From positions 558,001-622,000 of the forward strand of contig NC_079886.1 of assembly GCF_029227915.1 (NCBI RefSeq): DNA of 64,000 bases. The letters are read 5' to 3'. The position numbers were made by a program, and so were the translations under genes. The notes under the pieces were generated by a model, which made no database searches, was not told the DNA's origin, and saw only the letters and a list, made by a program, of their open reading frames with translations. How positions within the stretch are numbered: position 1 is the stretch's first letter; each line of letters begins with the position of its first letter. Positions 22,376 through 35,350 of the stretch are shown here, one piece after another. The stretch is from Hydractinia symbiolongicarpus. Lineage: Eukaryota; Cnidaria; Hydrozoa; Anthoathecata; Hydractiniidae.

Positions 22376-25300
22376 AGATAAAAGAAGTTTAATCGCCGGC
22401 AAACGAAAACCCGCGATTTCCCGTAAATCCCGTACTCGGCCCCTATAGTCAAAAGTATACAAAGAAAGTACCCAGGGAGTAAACTGATTTCCCGAATAAA
22501 TTTTTAAATTATTTTTTCACCACTAAAACGCATGAGACTTGTAGTTTTCAAAAATGTTTTCATTTTTGATGAGACGCTGAATAAAAGAAGTTTAATCGCC
22601 GGCAAACGAAAACCCGCGATTTCCTGTAAATCCCATGCTTGGCCCCTATAGTCGAATGTATACAAAGAAAGTACTCTGTGAGTAAACTCATTTTCAGAAC
22701 GATTTTTTAAATTATTTTATCACCACTTAAACGCATGAGACTTGTAGTTTTCAAAAATATTTTCATTTTTGATGACACGCTGAATAAAAGAAGTTTAATC
22801 GCCGGCAAACGAAAACCCGCGATTTCCCGTAAATCCCGTACTCGGCCCATATAGTCGAATATATACAAAGAAAGTACCCAGGGAGTAAACTCATTTCCCG
22901 AACGATTTTTTAAATTATTTTTTCACCACTAAAACGCATGAGACTCTAAGTATTTAAAAATGTTTTCATTTTTGATGAGACGCTAAATAAAAGAAGTTTA
23001 ATCGCCGGCAAACGAAAACCCGCAATTTCCCGTAAATCCAGGTCCCGGCCCGTATAGTCGAATGTATATAAAGAAAGTACCCAGGGAGGAAACTCATTTC
23101 CCGAACGATTTTTTAAATTATTTTTTCACCACTTAAACGTATGAGACTTGTAGTTTTCAAAAATATTTTCATTTTTGATGAGACGCTGAATAAAAAAAGT
23201 TTAATCGCCCGCAAACGAAAACCCGCGATTTCCCGTAAATCCCGTACTCGGCCCATATAGTCAAAAGTATACAAAAAAGTACCCAGGGAGTAAACTGATT
23301 TCCCGAATAAATTTTTAAATTATTTTTTGACCACTAAAACGCATGAGACTTGTAGTTTTCAAAAATGTTTTCATTTTTGATGAGACGCTGAATAAAAGTA
23401 GTTTAATCGCCGGCAAACGAAAACCCGCGATTTCCTGTAAATCCCGGGCTTGGCCCCTATAGTCGAATGTACACAAAGAAAGTAACCTGTGAGTAAACTC
23501 ATTTTCAGAACGATTTTTTAAATTATTTTTTCACCACTAAAACGCATGAGACTTGTAGTATTTAAAAATGTTTTCATTTTTGATGAGACGCTGAATAAAA
23601 GAAGTTTATTCGCCGGCAAACGAAAACCCGCGATTTCCCGTAAATCCCGTACTCGGCCCGTATAGTCAAAAGTATACAATAAAAGTACCCAGGGAGTAAA
23701 CTGATTTCCCGAATAAATTTTTAAATTATTTTTTTACCACTAAAACGCATGAGACTTGTAGTTTTCAAAAATGTTTTCATTTTTGATGAGACGCTGAATA
23801 AAAGAAGTTTAATCGCCGGCAATAGAAAACCCGCGATTTCCTGTAAATCCCGGGCTTGGCCCCTATAGTCGAATGTATACAAAGAAAGTACCCTGTGAGT
23901 AAACTCATTTTCAGAACGATTTTTTAAATTATTTTTTCACCACTTAAACGTATGAGACTTGTAGTTTTCAAAAATATTTTCATTTTTGATGAGACGCTGA
24001 ATAAAAGAAGTTTAATCGCCCGCAAACGAAAACCCGCGATTTGCCGTAAATCCCGTACTCGGCCCATATAGTCAAAAGTATACAAAAAAGTACCCAGGGA
24101 GTAAACTGATTTCCCGAATAAATTTTTAAATTATTTTTTGACCACTAAAACGCATGAGACTTGTAGTTTTCAAAAATGTTTTCATTTTTGATGAGACGCT
24201 GAATAAAAGAAGTTTAATCGCCGGCAATAGAAAACCCGCGATTTCCTGTAAATCCCGGGCTTGGCCCCTATAGTCGAATGTATACAAAGAAAGTACCCTG
24301 TGAGTAAACTCATTTTCAGAACGATTTTTTAAATTATTTTTTCACCACTTAAACGTATGAGACTTGTAGTTTTCAAAAATATTTTCATTTTTGATGAGAC
24401 GCTGAATAAAAGAAGTTTAATCGCCCGCAAACGAAAACCCGCGATTTGCCGTAAATCCCGTACTCGGCCCATATAGTCAAAAGTATACAAAAAAGTACCC
24501 AGGGAGTAAACTGATTTCCCGAATAAATTTTTAAATTATTTTTTGACCACTAAAACGCATGAGACTTGTAGTTTTCAAAAATGTTTTCATTTTTGATGAG
24601 ACGCTGAATAAAAGAAGTTTAATCGCCGGCAAACGAAAACCCGCGATTTCCTGTAAATCCCGGCCTTGGCCCCTATAGTCGAATGTATACAAAGAAAGTA
24701 CCCTGTGAGTAAACTCATTTTCAGAACGATTTTTTAAATTATTTTTTCACCACTAAAACGCATGAGACTTGTAGCTTTCAAAAATGTTTTCATTTTTGAT
24801 AAAACGCTGATTAAAAGAAGTTTAATCGCCGGCAAACGAAAACCCGCGATTTCCGTAAATCCGGTACTCGTCCCGTATAGTCAAAAGTATACAAAGAAAG
24901 TACCCAGGGAGTAAACTGATTTCCCGAATAAATTTTTAAATTATTTTTTCACCACTAAAACGCATGAGACTTGTAGTTTTCAAAAATGTTTTTATTTTTG
25001 ATGAGACGCTGAATAAAAAAAAGTTTAATCGCCGGCAAACGAAAACCCGCGATTTCCTGTAAATCCCGGGCTTGGCCCCTATAGTCGAATGTACACAAAG
25101 AAAGTAACCTGTGAGTAAACTCATTTTCAGAACGATTTTTTAAATTATTTTATCACCACTTAAACGCATGAGACTTGTAGTTTTCAAAAATATTTTCATT
25201 TTTGATGAGACGCTGAATAAAAGAAGTTTATTCGCCGGCAAACGAAAACCCGCGATTTCCCGTAAATCCCGTACTCGGCCCGTATAGTCAAAAGTATACA

Positions 25301-27242
25301 ATAAAAGTACCCAGGGAGTAAACTGATTTCCCGAATAAATTTTTAAATTATTTTTTTACCACTAAAACGCATGAGACTTGTAGTTTTCAAAAATGTTTTC
25401 ATTTTTGATGAGACGCTGAATAAAAGAAGTTTAATCGCCGGCAATAGAAAACCCGCGATTTCCTGTAAATCCCGGGCTTGGCCCCTATAGTCGAATGTAT
25501 ACAAAGAAAGTACCCTGTGAGTAAACTCATTTTCAGAACGATTTTTTAAATTATTTTTTCACCACTTAAACGTATGAGACTTGTAGTTTTCAAAAATATT
25601 TTCATTTTTGATGAGACGCTGAATAAAAGAAGTTTAATCGCCCGCAAACGAAAACCCGCGATTTGCCGTAAATCCCGTACTCGGCCCATATAGTCAAAAG
25701 TATACAAAAAAGTACCCAGGGAGTAAACTGATTTCCCGAATAAATTTTTAAATTATTTTTTGACCACTAAAACGCATGAGACTTGTAGTTTTCAAAAATG
25801 TTTTCATTTTTGATGAGACGCTGAATAAAAGAAGTTTAATCGCCGGCAAACGAAAACCCGCGATTTCCTGTAAATCCCGGCCTTGGCCCCTATAGTCGAA
25901 TGTATACAAAGAAAGTACCCTGTGAGTAAACTCATTTTCAGAACGATTTTTTAAATTATTTTTTCACCACTAAAACGCATGAGACTTGTAGCTTTCAAAA
26001 ATGTTTTCATTTTTGATAAAACGCTGATTAAAAGAAGTTTAATCGCCGGCAAACGAAAACCCGCGATTTCCGTAAATCCGGTACTCGTCCCGTATAGTCA
26101 AAAGTATACAAAGAAAGTACCCAGGGAGTAAACTGATTTCCCGAATAAATTTTTAAATTATTTTTTCACCACTAAAACGCATGAGACTTGTAGTTTTCAA
26201 AAATGTTTTTATTTTTGATGAGACGCTGAATAAAAAAAAGTTTAATCGCCGGCAAACGAAAACCCGCGATTTCCTGTAAATCCCGGGCTTGGCCCCTATA
26301 GTCGAATGTATACAAAGAAAGTACCCTGTGGGTAAACTCATTTTCAGAACGATTTTTTAAATTATTTTATCACCACTTAAACGCATGAGACTTGTAGTTT
26401 TCAAAAATATTTTCATTTTTGATGAGACGCTGAATAAAAGAAGTTTAATCGCCGTCAAACGAAAACCCGCGATTTCCCGTAAATCCCGTACTCGGCCCAT
26501 GTAGTCAAAAGTATACAAAAATGTACCCAGGAAGTAAACTGATTTCCCGAATAAATTTTTAAATTATTTTTTGACCACTAAAACGCATGAGACTTGTAGT
26601 TTTCAAAAATGTTTTCCTTTTTGATGACACGCTGAATAAAAGAAGTTTAATCGCCGGCAAACGAAAACCCGCGATTTCCTGTAAATCCTGGGCTTGGCCC
26701 CTATAGTCAAATGTATACAAAGAAAGTACCCTGTGAGTAAACTCATTTTCAGAACGATTTTTTAAATTATTTTTTCACCACTAAAACGCATGAGACTTGT
26801 AGTTTTCAAAAATGATTTCATTTTTGATGAGACGCTGAATAAAAGAAGTTTAATCGCCCGCAAACGAAAACCCGCGATTTCCCGTAAATCCCGTACTCGG
26901 CCCATATAGTCAAAAGTATACAAAAAAGTACCCAGGGAGTAAACTGATTTCCTGAATAAACTTTTAAATTATTTTTTGACCACTAAAACGCATGAGACTT
27001 GTAGTTTTCAAAAATGTTTTTATTTTTGATGAGACGCTGAATAAAAAAAGTTTAATCGCCGGCAAACGAAAACCCGCGATTTCCTGTAAATCCCGGGCTT
27101 GGCCCCTATAGTCGAATGTATACAAAGAAAGTACCCTGTGGGTAAACTCATTTTCAGAACGATTTTTTAAATTATTTTATCACCACTTAAACGCATGAGA
27201 CTTGTAGTTTTCAAAAATATTTTCATTTTTGATGAGACGCTG
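22376..27242. repeat. 24-monomer block, first copy (about 4,867 bp)
   Basis: It starts with a G unit followed by B with the rare CCCATGCTTGG (22,631) and ends with B carrying CTGTGGGTAAAC. CCCATGCTTGG recurs 4,866 bp later (27,497), and the order of the following monomers continues in the next block. It contains an internal tandem 6-mer (24,202-25,418 and onward). Confidence 0.8.
24202..26290. repeat. 6-monomer tandem unit (1,217 bp), about 1.7 copies
   Basis: Unit order: GGCAATAG-type B, D with GATTTGCCG, B with CCCGGCCTTGG, K/F-like with GTACTCGTCCCG, B with a poly-A-rich start, D with TTTATTCGCC. The GGCAATAG monomer starts at 24,202 and 25,419, and GTACTCGTCCCG lies at 24,863 and 26,080, each 1,217 bp apart. 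The second copy departs near 26,290, where it reads GTATAC and CTGTGGG in place of GTACAC and CTGTGAG. Confidence 0.82.
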
Positions 27243-30200
27243 AATAAAAGAAGTTTAATCGCCGGCAAACGAAAACCCGCGATTTCCCGTAAATCCCGTA
27301 CTCGGCCCCTATAGTCAAAAGTATACAAAGAAAGTACCCAGGGAGTAAACTGATTTCCCGAATAAATTTTTAAATTATTTTTTCACCACTAAAACGCATG
27401 AGACTTGTAGTTTTCAAAAATGTTTTCATTTTTGATGAGACGCTGAATAAAAGAAGTTTAATCGCCGGCAAACGAAAACCCGCGATTTCCTGTAAATCCC
27501 ATGCTTGGCCCCTATAGTCGAATGTATACAAAGAAAGTACTCTGTGAGTAAACTCATTTTCAGAACGATTTTTTAAATTATTTTATCACCACTTAAACGC
27601 ATGAGACTTGTAGTTTTCAAAAATATTTTCATTTTTGATGACACGCTGAATAAAAGAAGTTTAATCGCCGGCAAACGAAAACCCGCGATTTCCCGTAAAT
27701 CCCGTACTCGGCCCATATAGTCGGATATATACAAAGAAAGTACCCAGGGAGTAAACTCATTTCCCGAACGATTTTTTAAATTATTTTTTCACCACTTAAA
27801 CGTATGAGACTTGTAGTTTTCAAAAATATTTTCATTTTTGATGAGACGCTGAATAAAAAAAGTTTAATCGCCCGCAAACGAAAACCCGCGATTTCCCGTA
27901 AATCCCGTACTCGGCCCATATAGTCAAAAGTATACAAAAAAGTACCCAGGGAGTAAACTGATTTCCCGAATAAATTTTTAAATTATTTTTTGACCACTAA
28001 AACGCATGAGACTTGTAGTTTTCAAAAATGTTTTCATTTTTGATGAGACGCTGAATAAAAGTAGTTTAATCGCCGGCAAACGAAAACCCGCGATTTCCTG
28101 TAAATCCCGGGCTTGGCCCCTATAGTCGAATGTACACAAAGAAAGTAACCTGTGAGTAAACTCATTTTCAGAACGATTTTTTAAATTATTTTTTCACCAC
28201 TAAAACGCATGAGACTTGTAGTATTTAAAAATGTTTTCATTTTTGATGAGACGCTGAATAAAAGAAGTTTATTCGCCGGCAAACGAAAACCCGCGATTTC
28301 CCGTAAATCCCGTACTCGGCCCGTATAGTCAAAAGTATACAATAAAAGTACCCAGGGAGTAAACTGATTTCCCGAATAAAGTTTTAAATTATTTTTTTAC
28401 CACTAAAACGCATGAGACTTGTAGTTTTCAAAAATGTTTTCATTTTTGATGAGACGCTGAATAAAAGAAGTTTAATCGCCGGCAATAGAAAACCCGCGAT
28501 TTCCTGTAAATCCCGGGCTTGGCCCCTATAGTCGAATGTATACAAAGAAAGTACCCTGTGAGTAAACTCATTTTCAGAACGATTTTTTAAATTATTTTTT
28601 CACCACTTAAACGTATGAGACTTGTAGTTTTCAAAAATATTTTCATTTTTGATGAGACGCTGAATAAAAGAAGTTTAATCGCCCGCAAACGAAAACCCGC
28701 GATTTGCCGTAAATCCCGTACTCGGCCCATATAGTCAAAAGTATACAAAAAAGTACCCAGGGAGTAAACTGATTTCCCGAATAAATTTTTAAATTATTTT
28801 TTGACCACTAAAACGCATGAGACTTGTAGTTTTCAAAAATGTTTTCATTTTTGATGAGACGCTGAATAAAAGAAGTTTAATCGCCGGCAAACGAAAACCC
28901 GCGATTTCCTGTAAATCCCGGCCTTGGCCCCTATAGTCGAATGTATACAAAGAAAGTACCCTGTGAGTAAACTCATTTTCAGAACGATTTTTTAAATTAT
29001 TTTTTCACCACTAAAACGCATGAGACTTGTAGCTTTCAAAAATGTTTTCATTTTTGATAAAACGCTGATTAAAAGAAGTTTAATCGCCGGCAAACGAAAA
29101 CCCGCGATTTCCGTAAATCCGGTACTCGTCCCGTATAGTCAAAAGTATACAAAGAAAGTACCCAGGGAGTAAACTGATTTCCCGAATAAATTTTTAAATT
29201 ATTTTTTCACCACTAAAACGCATGAGACTTGTAGTTTTCAAAAATGTTTTTATTTTTGATGAGACGCTGAATAAAAAAAGTTTAATCGCCGGCAAACGAA
29301 AACCCGCGATTTCCTGTAAATCCCGGGCTTGGCCCCTATAGTCGAATGTATACAAAGAAAGTACCCTGTGGGTAAACTCATTTTCAGAACGATTTTTTAA
29401 ATTATTTTATCACCACTTAAACGCATGAGACTTGTAGTTTTCAAAAATATTTTCATTTTTGATGAGACGCTGAATAAAAGAAGTTTAATCGCCGTCAAAC
29501 GAAAACCCGCGATTTCCCGTAAATCCCGTACTCGGCCCATGTAGTCAAAAGTATACAAAAATGTACCCAGGAAGTAAACTGATTTCCCGAATAAATTTTT
29601 AAATTATTTTTTGACCACTAAAACGCATGAGACTTGTAGTTTTCAAAAATGTTTTCCTTTTTGATGACACGCTGAATAAAAGAAGTTTAATCGCCGGCAA
29701 ACGAAAACCCGCGATTTCCTGTAAATCCTGGGCTTGGCCCCTATAGTCAAATGTATACAAAGAAAGTACCCTGTGAGTAAACTCATTTTCAGAACGATTT
29801 TTTAAATTATTTTTTCACCACTAAAACGCATGAGACTTGTAGTTTTCAAAAATGATTTCATTTTTGATGAGACGCTGAATAAAAGAAGTTTAATCGCCCG
29901 CAAACGAAAACCCGCGATTTCCCGTAAATCCCGTACTCGGCCCATATAGTCAAAAGTATACAAAAAAGTACCCAGGGAGTAAACTGATTTCCTGAATAAA
30001 CTTTTAAATTATTTTTTGACCACTAAAACGCATGAGACTTGTAGTTTTCAAAAATGTTTTTATTTTTGATGAGACGCTGAATAAAAAAAGTTTAATCGCC
30101 GGCAAACGAAAACCCGCGATTTCCTGTAAATCCCGGGCTTGGCCCCTATAGTCGAATGTATACAAAGAAAGTACCCTGTGGGTAAACTCATTTTCAGAAC

Positions 30201-30283
30201 GATTTTTTAAATTATTTTATCACCACTTAAACGCATGAGACTTGTAGTTTTCAAAAATATTTTCATTTTTGATGAGACGCTGG
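27243..30283. repeat. 24-monomer block, shortened second copy (15 monomers, 3,041 bp)
   Basis: Bases from 27,243 follow the start of the first copy (22,376) at +4,866. After one skipped monomer (the GAGACTCTAAG C unit at 22,984) the offset is +4,663. From the GGCAATAG unit onward the match is instead to 25,419-27,242 at +3,041. The second copy therefore equals the first minus 1+8 monomers, and the losses are in whole units. Confidence 0.8.
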
Positions 30284-32104
30284 ATAAAAGAAGTTTAATC
30301 GCCCGCAAACGAAAACCCGCGATTTCCCGTAAATCCCATACTCGGCCCATGTAGTCAAAAGTATACAAAAAAGTACCCAGGAAGTAAACTGATTTCCCGA
30401 ATAAATTTTTAAATTATTTTTTGACCACTAAAACGCATGAGACTTGTAGTTTTCAAAAATGTTTTCCTTTTTGATGAGACGCTGAATAAAAGAAGTTTAA
30501 TCGCCGGCAAACGAAAACCGCGATTTCCTGTAAATCCCGGGCTTGGCCCCTATAGTCGAATATATACAAAAAAAGTACCCAGGGAGTAAACTCATTTCCC
30601 GAACGATTTTTTAAATTATTTTTTCACCACTAAAACGCATGAGACTTGTAGCATTTAAAAATGTTTTCATTTTTGATGAGACGCTAGATAAAAGAAGTTT
30701 AATCGCCGGCAAACGAAAACCCGCGATTTCCCGTAAATCCCGTACTCGGCCCGTATATTCAAAAGTATACAAAGAAAGTACCCAGGGAGTAAAATGATTT
30801 CCCGAATAAATTTTTAAATTATTTTTTCACCACTAAAACGCATGAGACTTGTAGTTTTCAAAAATGGTTTCATTTTTGATGACACGCTGAATAAAAGAAG
30901 TTTAATCGCCGGCAAACGAAAACCCGCGATTTCCTGTAAATCCTGGGCTTGGCCCCTATAGTCAAATGTATACAAAGAAAGTACCCTGTGACTAAACTCA
31001 TTTTCAGAACGATTTTTTTAATTATTTTTTCACCACTAAAACGCATGAGACTTGTAGTTTTCAAAAATGATTTCATCTTTGATGAGACGCTGAATAAAAG
31101 AAGTTTAATCGCCCGCAAACGAAAACCCGCGATTTCCCGTAAATCCCGTACTCGGCCCATATAGTCAAAAGTATACAAAAAAGTACCCAGGGAGTAAACT
31201 GATTTCCTGAATAAACTTTTAAATTATTTTTTGACCACTAAAACGCATGAGACTTGTAGTTTTCAAAAATGTTTTTATTTTTGATGAGACGCTGAATAAA
31301 AAAAGTTTAATCGCCGGCAAACGAAAACCCGCGATTTCCTGTAAATCCCGGGCTTGGCCCCTATAGTCGAATGTATACAAAGAAAGTACCCTGTGGGTAA
31401 ACTCATTTTCAGAACGATTTTTTAAATTATTTTATCACCACTTAAACGCATGAGACTTGTAGTTTTCAAAAATATTTTCATTTTTGATGAGACGCTGAAT
31501 AAAAGAAGTTTAATCGCCCGCAAACGAAAACCCGCGATTTCCCGTAAATCCCGTACTCGGCCCATATAGTCAAAAGTATACAAAAAAGTACCCAGGGAGT
31601 AAACTGATTTCCCGAATAAATTTTTAAATTTTTTTTTGACCACTAAAACGCATGAGACTTGTAGTTTTCAAAAATGTTTTCCTTTTTGATGAGACGCTGA
31701 ATAAAAGATGTTTAATCGCCGGCAAACGAAAACCGCGATTTCCCGTAAATCCCGGGCTTGGCCCCTATAGTCGAATATATACAAAAAAAGTACCCAGGGA
31801 GTAAACTCATTTCCCGAACGATTTTTTAAATTATTTTTTCACCACCAAAACGCATGAGACTTGTAGTATTTAAAAATGTTTTCATTTTTGATGAGACGCT
31901 AGATAAAAGAAGTTTAATCGCCGGCAAACGAAAACCCGCGATTTCCCGTAAATCCCGTACTCGGCCCGTATATTCAAAAGTATACAAAGAAAGTACCCAG
32001 GGAGTAAACTGATTTCCCGAATAAATTTTTAAATTATTTTTTCACCACTAAAACGCATGAGACTTGTAGTTTTCAAAAATGTTTTCATTTTTGATGACAC
32101 GCTG
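29675..32104. repeat. 6-monomer tandem unit (1,215 bp), two copies
   Basis: Units begin at the GATGACACGCTG hairpin variant: 29,675, 30,890, and a third start at 32,105. Shared rare marks include CCTGTAAATCCTGG, the GATTTCATTTTTGATG hairpin variant, CCTGAATAAAC (29,991 and 31,207), TATATACAAAAAAAGTACC and CCGTATATTCAAAAG (near 30,755 and 31,970). The first unit overlaps the end of the preceding block. Confidence 0.82.
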
Positions 32105-33118
32105 ATTAAAAGAAGTTTAATCGCCGGCAAACGAAAACCCGCGATTTCCTGTAAATCCTGGGGTTGGCCCCTATAGTCAAATGTATACAAAGAAAGTACC
32201 CTGTGAGTAAACTCATTTTCAGAACGATTTTTTAAATTATTTTTTCACCACTAAAACGCATGAGACTTGTAGTTTTCAAAAATGATTTCATTTTTGATGA
32301 GACGCTGAATAAAAGAAGTTTAATCGCCCGCAAACGAAAACCCGCGATTTCCCATAAATCCCGTACTCGGCCCATATAGTCAAAAGTATACAAAAAAGAA
32401 CCCAGGGAGTAAACTGATTTCCCGAATAAATTTTTAAATTATTTTTTGACCACTAAAACGCATGAGACTTGTAGTTTTCAAAAATGTTTTCATTTTTGAT
32501 AAGACGCTGAATAAAAGAAGTTTAATCGCAGGCAAACGAAAACCCGCGATTTCCCGTAAATCCGGTACTCGGCCCGTATAGTCAAAAGTATACAAAGAAA
32601 GTACCCAGGGAGTAAACTGATTTCCCAAATAAATTTTTAAATTATTTTTTTACCACTAAAACGCATGAGACTTGTAGTTTTTAAAAATGTTTTCATTTTT
32701 GATGAGACGCTGAATAAAAGAAGTTTAATCGCCGGCAAACGAAAACCCGCGATTTCCTGTAAATCCCGGGCTTGGCCCCTATAGTCGAATGTATACAAAG
32801 AAAGTACCCTGTGAGTAAACTCATTTTCAGAACGATTTTTTAAATTATTTTTTCACCACTAAAACGCATGAGACTTGTGGCTTTCAAAAATGTTTTCATT
32901 TTTGATAAGACGCTGAATAAAAGAAGTTTAATCGCCGACAAACGAAAACCCGCGATTTCCCGTAAATCCGGTACTCGGCCCGTATAGTCGAATGTATACA
33001 AAGAAATTACCCTGTGAGTAAACTCATTTTCAGAACGATTTTTTAAATTATTTTTTCACCACTTAAACGCATGAGACTTGAAGTTTTAAAAAATATTTTC
33101 ATTTTTGATGAGACGCTG

Positions 33119-35146
33119 AATAAAAGAAGTTTAATCGCCCGCAAAGGAAAACCCGCGATTTTTCGTAAATCCCGTACTCGGCCCATATAGTCAAAAGTAT
33201 ACAAAAAAGAACCCAGGGAGTAAACTGATTTCCCGAATAAATTTTTAAATTATTTTTTGACCACTAAAACGCATGAGACTTGTAGTTTTCAAAAATGTTT
33301 TCATTTTTGATGAGACGCTGAATAAAAGAAGTTTAATCGCCGACAAACGAAAACCCGCGATTTCCTGTAAATCCTGGGCTTGGCCCCTGTAGTCGAATAT
33401 ATACAAAGAAAGTACCCAGGGAGTAAACTCATTTCCCGAACGTTTTTTTAAATTATTTTTTCACCACTAAAACGCATGAGACTTGTAGTTTTCAAAAATG
33501 TTTTCATTTTTGATGAGACGCTGAATAAAAGAAGTTTAATCGCCGGCAAACGAAAACCCGCGATTTCCTGTAAATCCCGGGCTTGGCCCCTATAGTCGAA
33601 TATATACAAAGAAAGTACCCAGGGAGTAAACTCATTTCCCGAACGATTTTTTAAATTATTTTTTCACCACTAAAACGCATGAGACTTGTAGTATTTAAAA
33701 ATGTTTTCATTTTTGATGAGACGCTGAATAAAAGAAGTTTAATCGCCGGCAAACGAAAACCCGCGATTTCCCGTAAATCCGGTACTCGGCCCGTATAGTC
33801 AAAAGTATACAAAGAAAGTACTCAATGAGTAAACTCATTTCCCGAACGATTTTTTAAATTATTTTTTCACCACTAAAACGCATGAGACTTGTAGTTTTCA
33901 AAAATGTTTTCATTTTTGATGAGACGCTAGATAAAAGAAGTTTAATCGCCGGCAAACGAAAACCCGCGATTTCCCGTAAATCCCGTACTCGGCCCGTATA
34001 GTCAAAAGTATACAAAGAAAGTACCCAGGGAGTAAACTGACTTCCCGAATAAATTTTTAAATTATTTTTTCACCACTAAAACGCATGAGACTTGTAGTTT
34101 TCAAAAATGTTTACATTTTTGATGAGACGCTGAATAAAAGAAGTTTAATCGCCCGCAAAGGAAAACACGCGATTTCCTGTAAATCCCGTACTCGGCCCAT
34201 ATAGTCAAAAGTATACAAAAAAGAACCCAGGGAGTAAACTGATTCCCCGAATAAATTTTTAAATTATTTTTTGACCACTAAAACGCATGAGACTTGTAGT
34301 TTTCAAAAATGTTTTCATTTTTGATGAGACGCTGAATAAAAGAAGTTTAATCGCCGGCAAACGAAAACCCGCAATTTCCTGTAAATCCTGGGCTTGGCCC
34401 CTGTAGTCGAATATATACAAAGAAAGTACCCAGGGAGTAAACTCATTTCCCGAACGTTTTTTTAAATTATTTTTTCACCACTAAAACGCATGAGACTTGT
34501 AGTTTTCAAAAATGTTTTCATTTTTGATGAGACGCTGAATAAAAGAAGTTTAATCGCCGGCAAACGAAAACCCGCGATTTCCTGTAAATCCCGGGCTTGG
34601 CCCCTATAGTCGAATATATACAAAGAAAGTACCCAGGGAGTAAACTCATTTCCCGAACGATTTTTTAAATTATTTTTTCACCACTAAAACGCATGAGACT
34701 TGTAGTATTTAAAAATGTTTTCATTTTTGATGAGACGCTAAATAAAAGAAGTTTAATCGCCGGCAAACGAAAACCCGCGATTTCCCGTAAATCCGGTACT
34801 CGGCCCGTATAGTCAAAAGTATACAAAGAAAGTACTCAATGAGTAAACTCATTTCCCGAACGATTTTTTAAATTATTTTTTCACCACTAAAACGCATGAG
34901 ACTTGTAGTTTTCAAAAATGTTTTCATTTTTGATGAGACGCTAGATAAAAGAAGTTTAATCGCCGGCAAACGAAAACCCGCGATTTCCCGTAAATCCCGT
35001 ACTCGGCCCGTATAGTCAAAAGTATACAAAGAAAGTACCCAGGGAGTAAACTGACTTCCCGAATAAATTTTTAAATTATTTTTTCACCACTAAAACGCAT
35101 GAGACTTGTAGTTTTCAAAAATGTTTACATTTTTGATGAGACGCTG
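33119..35146. repeat. 5-monomer tandem unit D-E-E-F-G (1,014 bp), two copies
   Basis: Unit starts are 33,119 and 34,133, and the next monomer after copy 2 is at 35,147, all 1,014 bp apart. Shared rare variants: GCAAAGGAAAAC (33,141 and 34,155), CCGAACGTTTTTTT, TACTCAATGAG, CTGACTTCCCG and GTTTACATTTTTG. Copy 2's D unit has CCTGTAAATCCCGTACTCGG, a small patch of E-like sequence. Confidence 0.88.
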
Positions 35147-35350
35147 AATAAAAAAAGTTTAATCGCCGGCAAACGAAAACCCGCGATTTCCTGTAAATCC
35201 CGGGCTTGGCCCCTATAGTCGAATATATACAAAGAAAGTACCCAGGGAGTAAACTTCATTTCCCGAACGATTTTTTAAATTATTTTTTGACCACTAAAAC
35301 GCATGAGACTTGTAGTTTTCAAATATGTTTTCATTTTTGATGAGACGCTG

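Larger units (their letters stand above)
20753..32104. repeat. Transition satellite domain (B, C, D, E with first F and G)
   Basis: J/H/I/L markers stop and B and D monomers dominate. The first F-like unit is near 22,172 and the first GCTAGATAAAAG (G) near 22,375. Local families are recognisable by GGCAATAGAAAACCC (23,819; 24,224; 25,441; 28,482), GCGATTTGCCG, CCCGGCCTTGG, GTACTCGTCCCG (24,863; 26,080; 29,121), and CTGTGGGTAAAC (near 26,330; 27,140; 29,370; 30,180; 31,395). Confidence 0.8.

Noticed and set aside
30949-31164. Plus-strand ORF of 71 codons
   Set aside because: It is open only because a few point changes in two adjacent monomers removed stops (for example CTGTGACTAAAC). It has no counterpart in other copies and overlaps the minus-strand reading of the same repeat.
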